Position numbers and translations under genes: made by a program. Positions 24,264-33,463 of a DNA stretch of 43,939 bases are shown piece after piece; within the stretch, counting starts at the first letter, position 1; the number at the start of each line of letters is the position of its first letter. The notes under the pieces were generated by a model that searched no databases, was not told where the DNA came from, and saw nothing but the letters and a program-made list of their open reading frames with translations. This DNA comes from an uncultured Eubacterium sp. (GTDB lineage: Bacteria; Bacillota; Clostridia; Lachnospirales; Lachnospiraceae): contig CAJUDA010000027.1 in the NCBI GenBank assembly GCA_910584875.1, forward strand, positions 1 through 43,939, read 5' to 3'.

Positions 24264-26663
24264 ATGAAAGAAAAAAAGGAAGTCGTCAAGATATCGGTAA
24301 GAAATCTGGTGGAGTTCATCTTCCGGGAGGGAGATCTGACTTCTGCCGGATCCGGTGCACCGAATACAGACGCAATGCAGATGGGAAACCGAATACACCG
24401 CAAGATACAAAAGAGCATGGGACCCGGCTATGTGGCGGAAGTCTCTCTGTTTGCGCTACAAAATATGAAGAGCCAGGAATATGGAACGGAATTTACCCTG
24501 CAGATCGAGGGACGTGCCGACGGCATCTTCCGGGACAAGGGGCGGGTGATGATCGATGAGATCAAAGGAGTGTATGCGGATTTCCGGGAGTGGGAGAAGC
24601 CGGTATTTGTCCACAAGGCGCAGGCGATGTGCTATGCGTATATGGTGGCGGAGAATGAGGACCTGGCGGAGATCGATGTACAGGTGACCTATTGCAATAT
24701 GGAAACAGAACGGATCCGGCGTTTCACGGAGACATTCAGCGGGCAGGCGGTCCGCGACTGGTTTCAGGATCTTATGGAGCGCTATGAGAAATGGGCAGTG
24801 TATGAATATGACTGGAAAAAGAAGCGCGATGCTTCCATCCGGAATCTGATTTTCCCTTTTTCCTACCGTCCAGGGCAGAAGGAGCTTGCCGCCATGGTCT
24901 ATCATACGGTTGAGGAGAAAAAGAGGCTGTTTATCCAGGCGCCTACCGGGGTGGGGAAAACGGTCACGACGGTGTTTCCTGCTGTTAAGGCAATGGGGGA
25001 GGGGCTCAGTGACCGGATCTTTTACCTGACGGCAAAAACCATTACCCGGACAGTAGCGGAGGAGTGTTTTGACCTGCTCTGCCGGCAGGAGCTTTTCTTC
25101 AAGCCGGTCACGATCACCGCGAAGGAAAAGATGTGTGTTCTGGACAAAGTTTCCTGCAATCCGGGGGAATGCCCGCGGGCAAGGGGACATTATGACCGGA
25201 TTAATGAAGCGGTGTATGATGTGCTGGTCAGTGAGGAACGGCTGGACAGGGAACTGATCCTGCAGTATGCCGAAAAGCACCAGGTCTGTCCGTTCGAGAT
25301 GGGACTGGATGCAGCGCTGTACGCCGATGCTGTGATCTGTGATTATAACTATGTCTTTGATCCGAATGTCTATCTGCGGCGGTTTTTTTCGGCAGAAAAG
25401 AAGGGCAATATGACGATTCTGATTGACGAAGCACATAATCTGGTGGAGCGGGGGAGGGAGATGTACAGCGCCAGACTGGTAAAGGAAGAGTTTCTGGCTG
25501 TGAAACGGATCATCCGTGCTGTCCGTACACAGGAAAAAAGACCGGAGGTGCAGTATGATCTCCGAAAATTTGAAAAGTCCCTGGATGCCGTCAACCGGTG
25601 TATGCTAAACTGGAAACATAAGTGCGATGAATTTGAAGTTCTGACAGATGCAGGTTCCCTTCCGTTTCAGCTTCTGAGGATCATAGCGGACTATGAACTC
25701 TTTGCTAAAAATTATCCGGCGCTGCCGGAGCGGGAGACGATGCTGAACTTTTATTTTAATGTCAGGAAATTTTCTGCCGTGCTGGATGGCATGGATGATA
25801 AATATCGTATCTATACGGATTATGATACAGATGGAAATTTCAGGATCAAGCTCCAGTGTATGGATCCTTCCGGGCAGCTCCGGGATGTTATGGAGCGGGG
25901 ACGGGCGACGGTACTTTTCTCGGCGACTCTGCTGCCGATCCGTTATTACAAAGAACAGCTCACCGGGAAGAAGGAAGATGGGGCAGTGTATGCCCGCTCA
26001 TCCTTTGTGCCGGAACAGCGTAAGATACTGATCGCCAGGGATGTCACGAGTAAATATACGAGGAGGGGGGATGAGGAATATCAGAAGATCGCAGAATATA
26101 TCCAGTGCTTTGTCCGTGCCAGGGCAGGAAATTATCTGGTGTTTTTTCCCTCGTATTCTTTTATGGACCAGGTGATAGCGAGACTGGAGCCGGATGACAG
26201 GCAGCAGATCCTTGTGCAGAGCAGTGATATGAGGGAAAAGGAAAAAGAAGAATTTCTCGCAGCCTTTGACCGGGAGACAGAGGAGAGTATTCTGGGATGC
26301 TGTGTGATGGGCGGGATTTTCAGCGAGGGCATTGATCTGAAGGAGGACAGGCTGATCGGCGCTGTCATCGTAGGGACGGGGCTGCCCATGGTCTGCCATG
26401 AGAGAGAATTGTTTAAACAATATTATGATGAGAAAAAAGGAAATGGGTTTGATTATGCCTATCTGTTTCCCGGGGTAAACAAAGTATTTCAGGCGGGCGG
26501 CAGGGTAATCCGTACAGCAGAGGACAAAGGCGCCATCCTGCTTCTGGATGAACGGTTTCTGCAGCGGCAGTACCGGGATCTGTTTCCACGGGAGTGGTTT
26601 CCCTATGATGTGGTGGACTGCCGGCAGATGCAGCAGGTGCTGGGGGAGTTCTGGGAAGGATAA
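24264..26663 (+). CDS. nuclease-helicase of the DinG/XPD type
   Basis: A 799-residue protein. The N-terminal 200 residues carry a PD-(D/E)xK-like nuclease pattern (GRADGIF, then VMIDEIKGVY), followed by a superfamily 2 helicase. Walker A is APTGVGKT. Four cysteines between motifs Ia and II (MC, SC, EC and VC, within about 65 residues) suit an iron-sulfur cluster, and the DEAH box is LIDEAHNL. C-terminal motifs include SATLLP, GIFSEGIDL and QAGGRVIR. Such enzymes unwind DNA 5'-3' and are tied to repair. The start is uncertain. ATG 24264 has no ribosome binding site, and a promoter-like TTGCAG-17-TATACT (24228-24256) ends only 7 bases before it, which could mean a leaderless message. An upstream ATG at 24216 is the alternative. 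Confidence 0.85.
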   Translation: MKEKKEVVKISVRNLVEFIFREGDLTSAGSGAPNTDAMQMGNRIHRKIQKSMGPGYVAEVSLFALQNMKSQEYGTEFTLQIEGRADGIFRDKGRVMIDEIKGVYADFREWEKPVFVHKAQAMCYAYMVAENEDLAEIDVQVTYCNMETERIRRFTETFSGQAVRDWFQDLMERYEKWAVYEYDWKKKRDASIRNLIFPFSYRPGQKELAAMVYHTVEEKKRLFIQAPTGVGKTVTTVFPAVKAMGEGLSDRIFYLTAKTITRTVAEECFDLLCRQELFFKPVTITAKEKMCVLDKVSCNPGECPRARGHYDRINEAVYDVLVSEERLDRELILQYAEKHQVCPFEMGLDAALYADAVICDYNYVFDPNVYLRRFFSAEKKGNMTILIDEAHNLVERGREMYSARLVKEEFLAVKRIIRAVRTQEKRPEVQYDLRKFEKSLDAVNRCMLNWKHKCDEFEVLTDAGSLPFQLLRIIADYELFAKNYPALPERETMLNFYFNVRKFSAVLDGMDDKYRIYTDYDTDGNFRIKLQCMDPSGQLRDVMERGRATVLFSATLLPIRYYKEQLTGKKEDGAVYARSSFVPEQRKILIARDVTSKYTRRGDEEYQKIAEYIQCFVRARAGNYLVFFPSYSFMDQVIARLEPDDRQQILVQSSDMREKEKEEFLAAFDRETEESILGCCVMGGIFSEGIDLKEDRLIGAVIVGTGLPMVCHERELFKQYYDEKKGNGFDYAYLFPGVNKVFQAGGRVIRTAEDKGAILLLDERFLQRQYRDLFPREWFPYDVVDCRQMQQVLGEFWEG

Positions 26664-26684
26664 GAAAGACCTCCGGGAGATCGC

Positions 26685-28112
26685 TTAATAGGCATTTTTA
26701 TTGACGAAGCCCTTGAAGATCGTCAGGAACAGGATGCGGATATCCAGTCCCAGCGTCCAGTTTTCGATATAGTAAAGATCGCAGTCGATCCGCAGGCGGA
26801 TCGAAGTATCGCCGCGGTAGCCGTTGACCTGTGCCCAGCCGGTGATACCGGGACGGACCTGGTGCTTGATCATATACCGGGGGATCTCCTCCTTAAATTT
26901 TTCAACAAAGAAAGGACGTTCCGGGCGAGGACCGACCAGACTCATATCGCCTTTGAGTACGTTAAAAAACTGAGGCAGTTCATCCAGGCTTGTCTTGCGG
27001 ATGAATTTACCGACTTTTGTCACACGGGGATCGTCCTGTACCGTCCATGCCTGTTTTTCCCTGGATGAATCCTGTACTGCCATGGAACGGAACTTAAACA
27101 TTTTAAAGGGACGGTTGTGAAGCCCCACCCGTTCCTGCTTAAAGATAAGAGGTCCCGGTGAGCTGAGCTTGACAGCGAGAGCTACAATGAGCATCGGTAT
27201 GGAAAATAATACGATCAGACAGATAGAACCCACGATATCCGTGAGACGTTTGACGAAGCGGTTAAAGGATACAGACAGCGGGAGCGTCCGTACATGGATG
27301 ACAGGGAGCCCGTCCACATCTTCGGTATAAGGCTTGGTAGGAAGGATATTGTTATAGTCGGGGACAAACTTGGTGTGTACGCCGGATTTTTCTGTCACGG
27401 CAATGATATTTTCCAGAAGTTCATAGTGCTGCAGTCCCAGCGTGATGACGATCTCATCATAATCATTTTCAGACAGTATTTTTTCAAGGTCATCGATCCT
27501 GGCGATCACATGGATATTGCGGTAGGCATGTCCCAGCGGTTTGTGGTTGTCAAGGATCCCATGGATGGAAAAGCCCCATTCCGGGTGTGCCAGAAGGCGG
27601 TCAATATAGCCTTCTGCCGTACGGCCATACCCCACAAGAAGGATATGTTTCTGGTTCAGCCCTTTGCGGCGCAGTTTGCGCATAATGGTAGTGGTGGCAA
27701 AGCGGAACAGTACCTCCAGAAAGAAATTGAGGGTTACGAAAATGATGATAAACAGCCGGGCATAATCCTTGTTGCGGTAGAAAAAGAGGAAAGCAACACA
27801 GTAGATGATACCAAACATATTTGCTTTAAACATGTTGATAATTTCGGATTTGCGGCTTTTGACGCGCTTGGGGTCATATAAATGAAAAAAGTAATAGGAT
27901 ACCAGATAGCAGGGAATCAGCATAAAGAGAATCTGGAAATAATCCTTTAGGCTTCCGTATATCCCCAGCGGCTCTGAAATGATCTTCATCTGGATCAGGA
28001 AGCTATTATCGGCAAAGCGCAGATAATAGGCAGCGATAAATGACAGGGTCATGATTCCGGCATCGACCAGTACCCTGAAAAAGTTCAGTAATTTCTGGTT
28101 ATCTTTAATCAA
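26685..28112 (-). CDS. polyprenyl glycosylphosphotransferase (exopolysaccharide initiation)
   Basis: A 475-residue membrane enzyme that transfers a sugar phosphate to undecaprenyl phosphate, the first step of exopolysaccharide assembly. It has four N-terminal membrane segments, a nucleotide-binding-like CoA_binding_3 domain (about 120-250; ILLVGYGRTAEGYIDRL), then the bacterial sugar transferase domain (about 270-475) with a membrane segment, FKMFKFRSM and DELPQFFNVLKGDMSLVGPRPE. The start is a TTG at 28112, giving the family's usual MIKDNQK N-terminus and an AAAGGA site 10 bases upstream. A TTG at 28151 is the alternative. No other polysaccharide genes are adjacent, so the cluster may lie elsewhere. 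Confidence 0.92.
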   Translation of the reverse strand: MIKDNQKLLNFFRVLVDAGIMTLSFIAAYYLRFADNSFLIQMKIISEPLGIYGSLKDYFQILFMLIPCYLVSYYFFHLYDPKRVKSRKSEIINMFKANMFGIIYCVAFLFFYRNKDYARLFIIIFVTLNFFLEVLFRFATTTIMRKLRRKGLNQKHILLVGYGRTAEGYIDRLLAHPEWGFSIHGILDNHKPLGHAYRNIHVIARIDDLEKILSENDYDEIVITLGLQHYELLENIIAVTEKSGVHTKFVPDYNNILPTKPYTEDVDGLPVIHVRTLPLSVSFNRFVKRLTDIVGSICLIVLFSIPMLIVALAVKLSSPGPLIFKQERVGLHNRPFKMFKFRSMAVQDSSREKQAWTVQDDPRVTKVGKFIRKTSLDELPQFFNVLKGDMSLVGPRPERPFFVEKFKEEIPRYMIKHQVRPGITGWAQVNGYRGDTSIRLRIDCDLYYIENWTLGLDIRILFLTIFKGFVNKNAY

Positions 28113-28206
28113 AGGGCAACCGTCCTTTCTCCGTATATGGTATAAAAACAATAGAATTCTCTATTAAGTATATACCATTTTATGTCATTTCACAATAAAA
28201 TTTTTA

Positions 28207-28252
28207 TTCACAAACTTAGCTTCACAAACTTAACACAATTACTGGGTATAAT
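28207..28252 (+). promoter_or_regulatory. direct repeats and -10 element before htrA
   Basis: TTCACAAACTTA occurs twice without mismatch, at 28207-28218 and 28221-28232, a 14-base period. TATAAT follows at 28247-28252, and no consensus -35 is found at 17 bases. The repeats cover the -35 position, as expected for an activator site controlling an envelope-stress protease. Confidence 0.65.
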
Positions 28253-28286
28253 ATTCCCAACTTAAGAAGAAAGGGTGTATCACATT

Positions 28287-29858
28287 ATGGACGAAAATAA
28301 TAATACAGAGCAGGAAAATGGATTTGTCTTGCAGGACACACCGACATCACAGCCTGAGCAGCAGCCAGAACAGCAGCCAGAGACATCACAGCCTGATATG
28401 GAACCGGATACCGGATTTGAGATGGGAGCACAGCAGGAACAGCGGTTTGAGGAAAAGAGATTTGACGATCAGCCGCAGCCGATGCCTTCCCAGGATAACA
28501 CATATCGTTTTCAAAATACAGAAGTTCACAGGACTCCGAAAGAGCCGGGCCAGAGGAAAGGAATGTCTTTCCCTAAGATCATAGCCAGTGCAGCCGTTTT
28601 TGGTGTTATCGCAGCTGTCTGCTTTTTTGGGGTAAGCAGGCTCCTGGGTTTTGTAACTGGCGGAGGGAGAAGTACGATCGCAGAAGTGGATACCTCACAG
28701 CCCCGTATACCAGTGACGACCGTCTCGGGGACAGCCGCTGCCCAGGCAGGGGTATCGGAGATTGTGGAACAGGTAATGCCGTCGATCGTGGCGATCACAG
28801 AAAAGAGTACCCAGACCTCATATTTTGGTCAGACGTATTCTTCGGAAGGGGCAGGCTCCGGATTCATTGTGAAGCAGGATCAGGATCAGCTTCTGATCGT
28901 CACCAACAATCATGTCGTGGCGGATGCGGATAAGATATCTGTCCAGTTCAATGATGGAGAGAGCGTGGAGGCGGAAGTAAAAGGGACCAGCGCTTCCCAC
29001 GATCTTGCGGTGCTCACCGTCAAGCTCAGTAAACTCAAGAGCAGTACAAAGAACAGTATCCGGGTAGCTTCCCTCGGAAGCTCCAATGACGCCAAAGTGG
29101 GACAGATGGTGATCGCCATCGGCAATGCGCTTGGTTATGGACAGTCTGTGACAGTCGGATATCTGAGTGCGAAGAACAGGGAAGTGACCGCTACAGATGG
29201 CCGGGGCAGCAATACGACCCAGATCGTTATGCAGACAGATGCGGCGATCAACCCGGGTAACAGCGGAGGCGCACTGATCGATACAAACGGCAATGTAATA
29301 GGCATCAACTCTTCCAAATCCTTTAGTTATGGGAATTCCTCAGTAGAAGGTATGGGATATGCCATCCCTATGAGTGACGCCGTCTCTATCATCAATGACC
29401 TGATGGATCATCAGGTACTGAAAGATGAAGAAAAAGGGTATCTTGGCATTACCGGGCGGACGATCGATGAGACAGTCAGCAAAAATTATGGTATCCCCAT
29501 GGGAGTGTATGTAGCTGCCGTATCTGATACCGGTGCTGCCTATAAGGCAGGGATCAAACAGGGCGATGTGATCATAAAGATAGGCGACCGCTCTGTCAAG
29601 ACGATCAATGAAGTGCAGGAGATCGTCAATAATACCAAGGTGGGAACGCAGATCACAGTTCTTTTGAAACGGAGCAATGATGGGGAATACAAAGAGAAGG
29701 AAGTTAAAGTGACACTAAAGAGTAAGGATACACTGAATTCCCTGGATGATGGATCCGGTTCTGACGACGAAAGGCAGAGGAATAATCCCCAGTCAGATGG
29801 AAATTATAAGAATGGAGATGATTCTGAGGTCATTCCCTGGGGAGGAAGTATTTACTAA
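28287..29858 (+). CDS. htrA: HtrA/DegP-type membrane serine protease with PDZ domain
   Basis: A 523-residue envelope quality-control protease. A long cytoplasmic Gln/Pro-rich N-terminus (1-95, with repeated QPEQ units) precedes one membrane segment (about 97-121). A trypsin-like domain (about 155-375) follows with catalytic H209 (TNNHVV), D239 (SHDLAV) and S326 (GNSGGAL). One PDZ domain follows (about 385-480), then an acidic, Asn-rich tail. Gram-positive HtrAs share this layout and degrade or refold misfolded exported proteins. The ATG has AGAAGAAAGGG upstream; a GTG 12 bases earlier lies too close to that site. The paired direct repeats upstream suggest regulation by a stress-responsive activator. 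Confidence 0.94.
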   Translation: MDENNNTEQENGFVLQDTPTSQPEQQPEQQPETSQPDMEPDTGFEMGAQQEQRFEEKRFDDQPQPMPSQDNTYRFQNTEVHRTPKEPGQRKGMSFPKIIASAAVFGVIAAVCFFGVSRLLGFVTGGGRSTIAEVDTSQPRIPVTTVSGTAAAQAGVSEIVEQVMPSIVAITEKSTQTSYFGQTYSSEGAGSGFIVKQDQDQLLIVTNNHVVADADKISVQFNDGESVEAEVKGTSASHDLAVLTVKLSKLKSSTKNSIRVASLGSSNDAKVGQMVIAIGNALGYGQSVTVGYLSAKNREVTATDGRGSNTTQIVMQTDAAINPGNSGGALIDTNGNVIGINSSKSFSYGNSSVEGMGYAIPMSDAVSIINDLMDHQVLKDEEKGYLGITGRTIDETVSKNYGIPMGVYVAAVSDTGAAYKAGIKQGDVIIKIGDRSVKTINEVQEIVNNTKVGTQITVLLKRSNDGEYKEKEVKVTLKSKDTLNSLDDGSGSDDERQRNNPQSDGNYKNGDDSEVIPWGGSIY

Positions 29859-29879
29859 AGTGGATTTTTCGTGTATAAT

Positions 29880-29917
29880 ATATCCCATCGCGGTATTTAC
29901 TGCGGTGGGATATTTTT
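29880..29917 (+). terminator. terminator of htrA
   Basis: TATCCCATCGCGGTA and TACTGCGGTGGGATA form a long stem with G-T pairs, followed by TTTTT. It separates htrA from the ClpX-like gene. Confidence 0.85.
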
Positions 29918-29974
29918 AAATATTGCTGAAAGAGGTGATAGGTTGAAAAATAAAACAACAGAGAGGGAGGTATC

Positions 29975-31360
29975 ATGAGCGAAGAAAAGAGTAATCTGGA
30001 TACGAAGGAGAAAAGCGGAAAAGAAAAAAAGGATGGCTATGAAAGGATCTGCTATATGTGCCACCGCCCGGAGAGTGAAGTGGAAAAAATGATCACGATC
30101 CCCAACAATATTACGATATGCTCAGACTGCATGCAGAGGACATTTGACCAGATCGGTATGCAGGGGCTGTCTAACATGCCGCAGTTTCCCGGTATGGAGA
30201 TCATGGGTCTGGCGGGATTGGATCCGTTAAGTGAATTTCAGGACAGGCATAAGGTAAAGCTTAAGAAGAAAGAGAAGAAAGAACAGCCGGTACTGGATAT
30301 CAATCATCTTCCGGCGCCTCATGTCATTAAGGGCAATCTGGATGAGTATGTTGTGGGACAGGAACGGGCGAAAAAAGTATTGTCTGTCGGAGTGTATAAT
30401 CACTACAAGAGGGTGCTTGCCGAGCAGGAGCAGGATGATGTTGAGATCGAGAAGTCCAATATGCTGATGATGGGACCGACCGGAAGCGGCAAGACGTTTA
30501 TGGTAAAAACGATGGCGAGGCTTCTGCAGGTTCCGCTGGCGATCACGGATGCCACTGCATTGACAGAGGCGGGATATATTGGTGATGATGTAGAGAGCGT
30601 GATCTCCAAGCTGCTTGCGAATGCAGACAATGATGTGGAACTGGCGGAACGGGGGATCGTCTATATTGATGAGATTGACAAGATCGCCAAAAAGCAGAAT
30701 ACCAACACACGGGATGTCAGCGGAGAATCAGTACAGCAGGCGTTGCTGAAGCTTCTTGAGGGAGCTGATATCGAGATCCCGGTGGGAGCTTCCAGTAAAA
30801 ATGCCATGGTTCCGATGGTCTCTATTAATACGAGCCATATTTTATTTATCTGTGGAGGAGCCTTTCCCGGTCTGGAGGATATTATCAAAAAGAGACTGAC
30901 CAGCCGCGGGACGATGGGCTTTGGTTCGGTCCTGAAGGATAAGTATGATGATGAAAAAGATATTTTTTCCCGTGTAGAAACGGAGGATATCAGGGAGTAT
31001 GGCCTGATCCCCGAATTCATCGGACGGCTGCCTATCGTATTTTCTCTTGAGGCAATGGATGAACAGCTTCTCACCCGGGTGCTGACTGAACCGAAAAATG
31101 CGATCGCCAAGCAGTACCGTAAGCTGCTGCATATGGATGAAGTGGATCTTGAATTTGAAGAGGAAGCACTCCATGCAGTGGCGAAGCGCGCCGCAGAGAA
31201 AAAGACAGGCGCCAGGGCACTGCGTTCCATCATTGAGAATTTTATGATAGATATCATGTATGAAATACCCAAGGATGACATGATTGGCAAGGTTGTCATC
31301 ACAAAGGATTACATCGAGGGGAAAGGAGCCCCTACGATCATTATGCGTGGCAGTAATTAA
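29975..31360 (+). CDS. divergent ClpX-like AAA+ unfoldase
   Basis: A 461-residue ClpX-family protein. An N-terminal C4 zinc domain (C26, C29, C49, C52) is followed by a Met/Gly/Phe-rich linker (about 58-85), then the AAA+ core: Walker A GPTGSGKT (167-174), pore-1 loop GYIG (200-203), Walker B VYIDEID (229-235), a sensor-1 region and a C-terminal small domain with KKTGARALRSIIE. Canonical ClpX is usually next to clpP; none is adjacent. The loop that docks ClpX to ClpP is normally [LIV]-G-F and here reads M-G-F (314-316). The linker and pre-core insert (KKKEKKEQP) also differ. It may be a specialised second ClpX, with or without ClpP. Its stop overlaps the convergent response regulator within TTAA. 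Confidence 0.88.
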   Translation: MSEEKSNLDTKEKSGKEKKDGYERICYMCHRPESEVEKMITIPNNITICSDCMQRTFDQIGMQGLSNMPQFPGMEIMGLAGLDPLSEFQDRHKVKLKKKEKKEQPVLDINHLPAPHVIKGNLDEYVVGQERAKKVLSVGVYNHYKRVLAEQEQDDVEIEKSNMLMMGPTGSGKTFMVKTMARLLQVPLAITDATALTEAGYIGDDVESVISKLLANADNDVELAERGIVYIDEIDKIAKKQNTNTRDVSGESVQQALLKLLEGADIEIPVGASSKNAMVPMVSINTSHILFICGGAFPGLEDIIKKRLTSRGTMGFGSVLKDKYDDEKDIFSRVETEDIREYGLIPEFIGRLPIVFSLEAMDEQLLTRVLTEPKNAIAKQYRKLLHMDEVDLEFEEEALHAVAKRAAEKKTGARALRSIIENFMIDIMYEIPKDDMIGKVVITKDYIEGKGAPTIIMRGSN

Positions 31361-32046
31361 AGCCCAGCCACATGCAGCATGTAAGCATCACATTTTTCTC
31401 TCAGCACCGGCTGGTAACGCCGACTGATGGAAACCGCAGTATTCTGGTGGAGATACACCATATTTTCGTCCGCCCTGACATAGTGTCTCAGGTTAATGAC
31501 GGTAGAACGGGAGATGGGACAGAATCCCAGTGCCCCGAGTTCTTCCAGCCAGTTTTTCAGAGACCTTCGGGAAGAAATGATCTTGTTATCTTTGGTGTGG
31601 AAAACAGTATGTTTCTGCTCCGCGTGCAGGTACAGTATATTTTCGCACGGGAGAGAAACTCTGCTGTTTATCGCAAGGCGATAGCTATCCTTTGTAAAAA
31701 AGGTGGCTTTATTCATGACAATCTGCACAGAACGTTCAGAAAGTGGTTTTGTGAGGAAATAGATGACATTTCTCCCGAAGGCATCTCCCATCATTTCGGA
31801 GTGGGAGGTGCAGAAAACAATATAAGTGGCAGGGTTGGTTGTTTCCAGCCTGTTTTTTATTTCTATGCCGCCTACGCCACCCATCTCGATATCCAGAAAC
31901 AAAAGCGACAGCGATGAGAGGTCAGGACTGAGAAGCAGCTCCTCGCCGGAGGCATAGGAGAGGATCTCCTCATATCCCTGATCACGGCATAATGCCTCTA
32001 TATGTTCTCGTTCTTTTTTGTTATCATCACAAATTCCAATCTTCAT
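31357..32046 (-). CDS. LytTR-family response regulator (AgrA-like)
   Basis: A 229-residue protein. The receiver domain (1-115) has DD at 7-8 and the phospho-acceptor Asp in LLFLDIEMG. The LytTR DNA-binding domain (about 125-225) includes SLPCENILYLHAEQKHTVF and ISRSTVINLRHYV. It is the partner of the histidine kinase gene just upstream. LytTR regulators bind pairs of short direct repeats two helical turns apart. Two such pairs occur here, one before this gene and one before the peptide operon, so autoactivation is likely. The ATG at 32046 follows AGGAGG. The promoter has TATAAT (32075-32080, minus strand) with a weak -35, fitting an activator-dependent promoter. Confidence 0.93.
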   Translation of the reverse strand: MKIGICDDNKKEREHIEALCRDQGYEEILSYASGEELLLSPDLSSLSLLFLDIEMGGVGGIEIKNRLETTNPATYIVFCTSHSEMMGDAFGRNVIYFLTKPLSERSVQIVMNKATFFTKDSYRLAINSRVSLPCENILYLHAEQKHTVFHTKDNKIISSRRSLKNWLEELGALGFCPISRSTVINLRHYVRADENMVYLHQNTAVSISRRYQPVLREKCDAYMLHVAGL

Positions 32047-32112
32047 GTGAGCCTCCTTTTCAAAGAATATAATAATTATAACATCCTTTTTGAAAAAAAT
32101 CCAGTACAATGA

Positions 32113-32142
32113 GACGAACGGTCAAAAATGGCGACGAACGGT
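32113..32142 (-). promoter_or_regulatory. LytTR/AgrA-type operator before the response-regulator gene
   Basis: Read on the minus strand, ACCGTTCGTC occurs twice with a 20-base period (plus-strand GACGAACGGT at 32113-32122 and 32133-32142). Each copy fits the known AgrA-type repeat consensus W-M-M-GTT-N-R-K. The flanks (TCTCATT after the second copy) match the other operator at 33495-33525 closely. It lies just after the kinase stop codon and 67 bases before the response-regulator start. Confidence 0.85.
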
Positions 32143-33422
32143 TAAATGTGATGCAAATAGACACAGGCGGTAAAGATGCCGCCCTGATACTGGAGATCCA
32201 GCCTGCCGTTATATCTGCCAGCTGTTTTCTGTACATTTTTCAGGCCAAAGCCGTGATGGGCGGTGTCCGGCTTGGTGGTAGGCAGCTGCGAGAGAGTCCC
32301 CTCGGGATAGGGCTGCGATGTATTTTCAATCAGTATCGTTGCGTATTCTGCATGGGCATGTAAGGAGAGCGACAGCCTTTTTTCTGTTTCATCCGGCAGA
32401 CGCCAGAGGGCCTCTACGGCATTATTTAACAGATTAGACAAAATGACACAGAGATCGGAGTCATTGAGAAAGAAACCCTCAGGAAATTTGCCGTCGATCT
32501 CAAAATGGGTGTCTGCCGGCGCTTTTTCATAAAAATGACTGATGATGGCATCTGCCACCGGCTGGTTTGTCATGACATAATATACCTGTTCTTTTATTCC
32601 GGTCAGTGTGTCTATGTATTCCTGTAATCTTTTTTTATCCTGTGCATCTGAGAGTCCCTGTAAGGCAGTGATGTGACTGTTATAATCATGGCGGAAGGCG
32701 CGCAGGTCTTCGTTTTTTTTCTGAAGATCCCTGTAATGTTCTGCTTCAAGCTGAAGCAGGTTCTGGTTGATGGCGTCCTTTTCCTTCAGGACGGCGTGGT
32801 AGTGCCGGAGACGGAAATAGATGACCAGCAGCAGGAGACTCATCAGGATCAGTACCAGGATCGCCAGGATCATCAGATAACGTCCCCGCTGGTTGATATT
32901 GATCACGAGGAGAAGACCGGATACGCTGGACAGAAAGAAGTCGATGAGGACGACAAAAGAGATCAGACAATACCCCTGCCAGCCAAGGTCGCGGAACGGT
33001 CTGGCATTCTCCGGGATTTTTTTAGAGAGAAGGAAAAAGGCGGAGAAAATAAAGGCAAATGTTATGAAATTAGCGGGAAGAGCGTAATAGTTTTCCCTGA
33101 TTTTTCCGGTGATGATGCAGAACAGATAAAAAATGCCGTTTGAGACAATATTGAGAAAAAGAGTATGTACGAAAGTCCAGCACAGGGTAAAATACCATTT
33201 TTCAGTAAAAAGAAGAAAAATAATGAGGATACTGACAAATGCCGGAGGAAGGAGTGTATAGTTATAAAAAATCAGCCATAGGGGAATCAGGAGCAGACTG
33301 ATGATGCGGCGGATCCGGGATGGAGTCACAGACACCTGGAGTATCTTATTGAAGAAATAAAAATATGTGAAAAATTCAAATACTGCTTCTATAAACGTAA
33401 TAAGTAATTTTGATGTCTGCAT
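32142..33422 (-). CDS. AgrC-like sensor histidine kinase (GHKL)
   Basis: A 426-residue kinase with about six N-terminal membrane segments (about 5-200) and a coiled-coil linker. The dimerisation motif is RAFRHDYNSHITALQGL, whose His is the phospho-acceptor. The HATPase domain has N-box VILSNLLNNAVEAL and G-box HGFGLKNVQKTAG. The polytopic, loop-poor sensor domain is the type used by peptide-sensing AgrC/BlpH kinases. The ATG at 33422 has AAAGGGG upstream; an earlier ATG has no site. A near-consensus promoter is present. No AgrB or AgrD gene is visible, so its signal must come from elsewhere or from the peptide encoded divergently. Confidence 0.92.
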   Translation of the reverse strand: MQTSKLLITFIEAVFEFFTYFYFFNKILQVSVTPSRIRRIISLLLIPLWLIFYNYTLLPPAFVSILIIFLLFTEKWYFTLCWTFVHTLFLNIVSNGIFYLFCIITGKIRENYYALPANFITFAFIFSAFFLLSKKIPENARPFRDLGWQGYCLISFVVLIDFFLSSVSGLLLVININQRGRYLMILAILVLILMSLLLLVIYFRLRHYHAVLKEKDAINQNLLQLEAEHYRDLQKKNEDLRAFRHDYNSHITALQGLSDAQDKKRLQEYIDTLTGIKEQVYYVMTNQPVADAIISHFYEKAPADTHFEIDGKFPEGFFLNDSDLCVILSNLLNNAVEALWRLPDETEKRLSLSLHAHAEYATILIENTSQPYPEGTLSQLPTTKPDTAHHGFGLKNVQKTAGRYNGRLDLQYQGGIFTACVYLHHI

Positions 33423-33463
33423 CGGTATTTTGCCCCTTTCTTTCATCGTCGGTATATATTTTT

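Noticed and set aside
31357..33422. A complete agr system (AgrB and AgrD)
   Set aside because: No AgrB-like membrane protease or AgrD-like precursor is encoded next to the kinase and regulator within this window.
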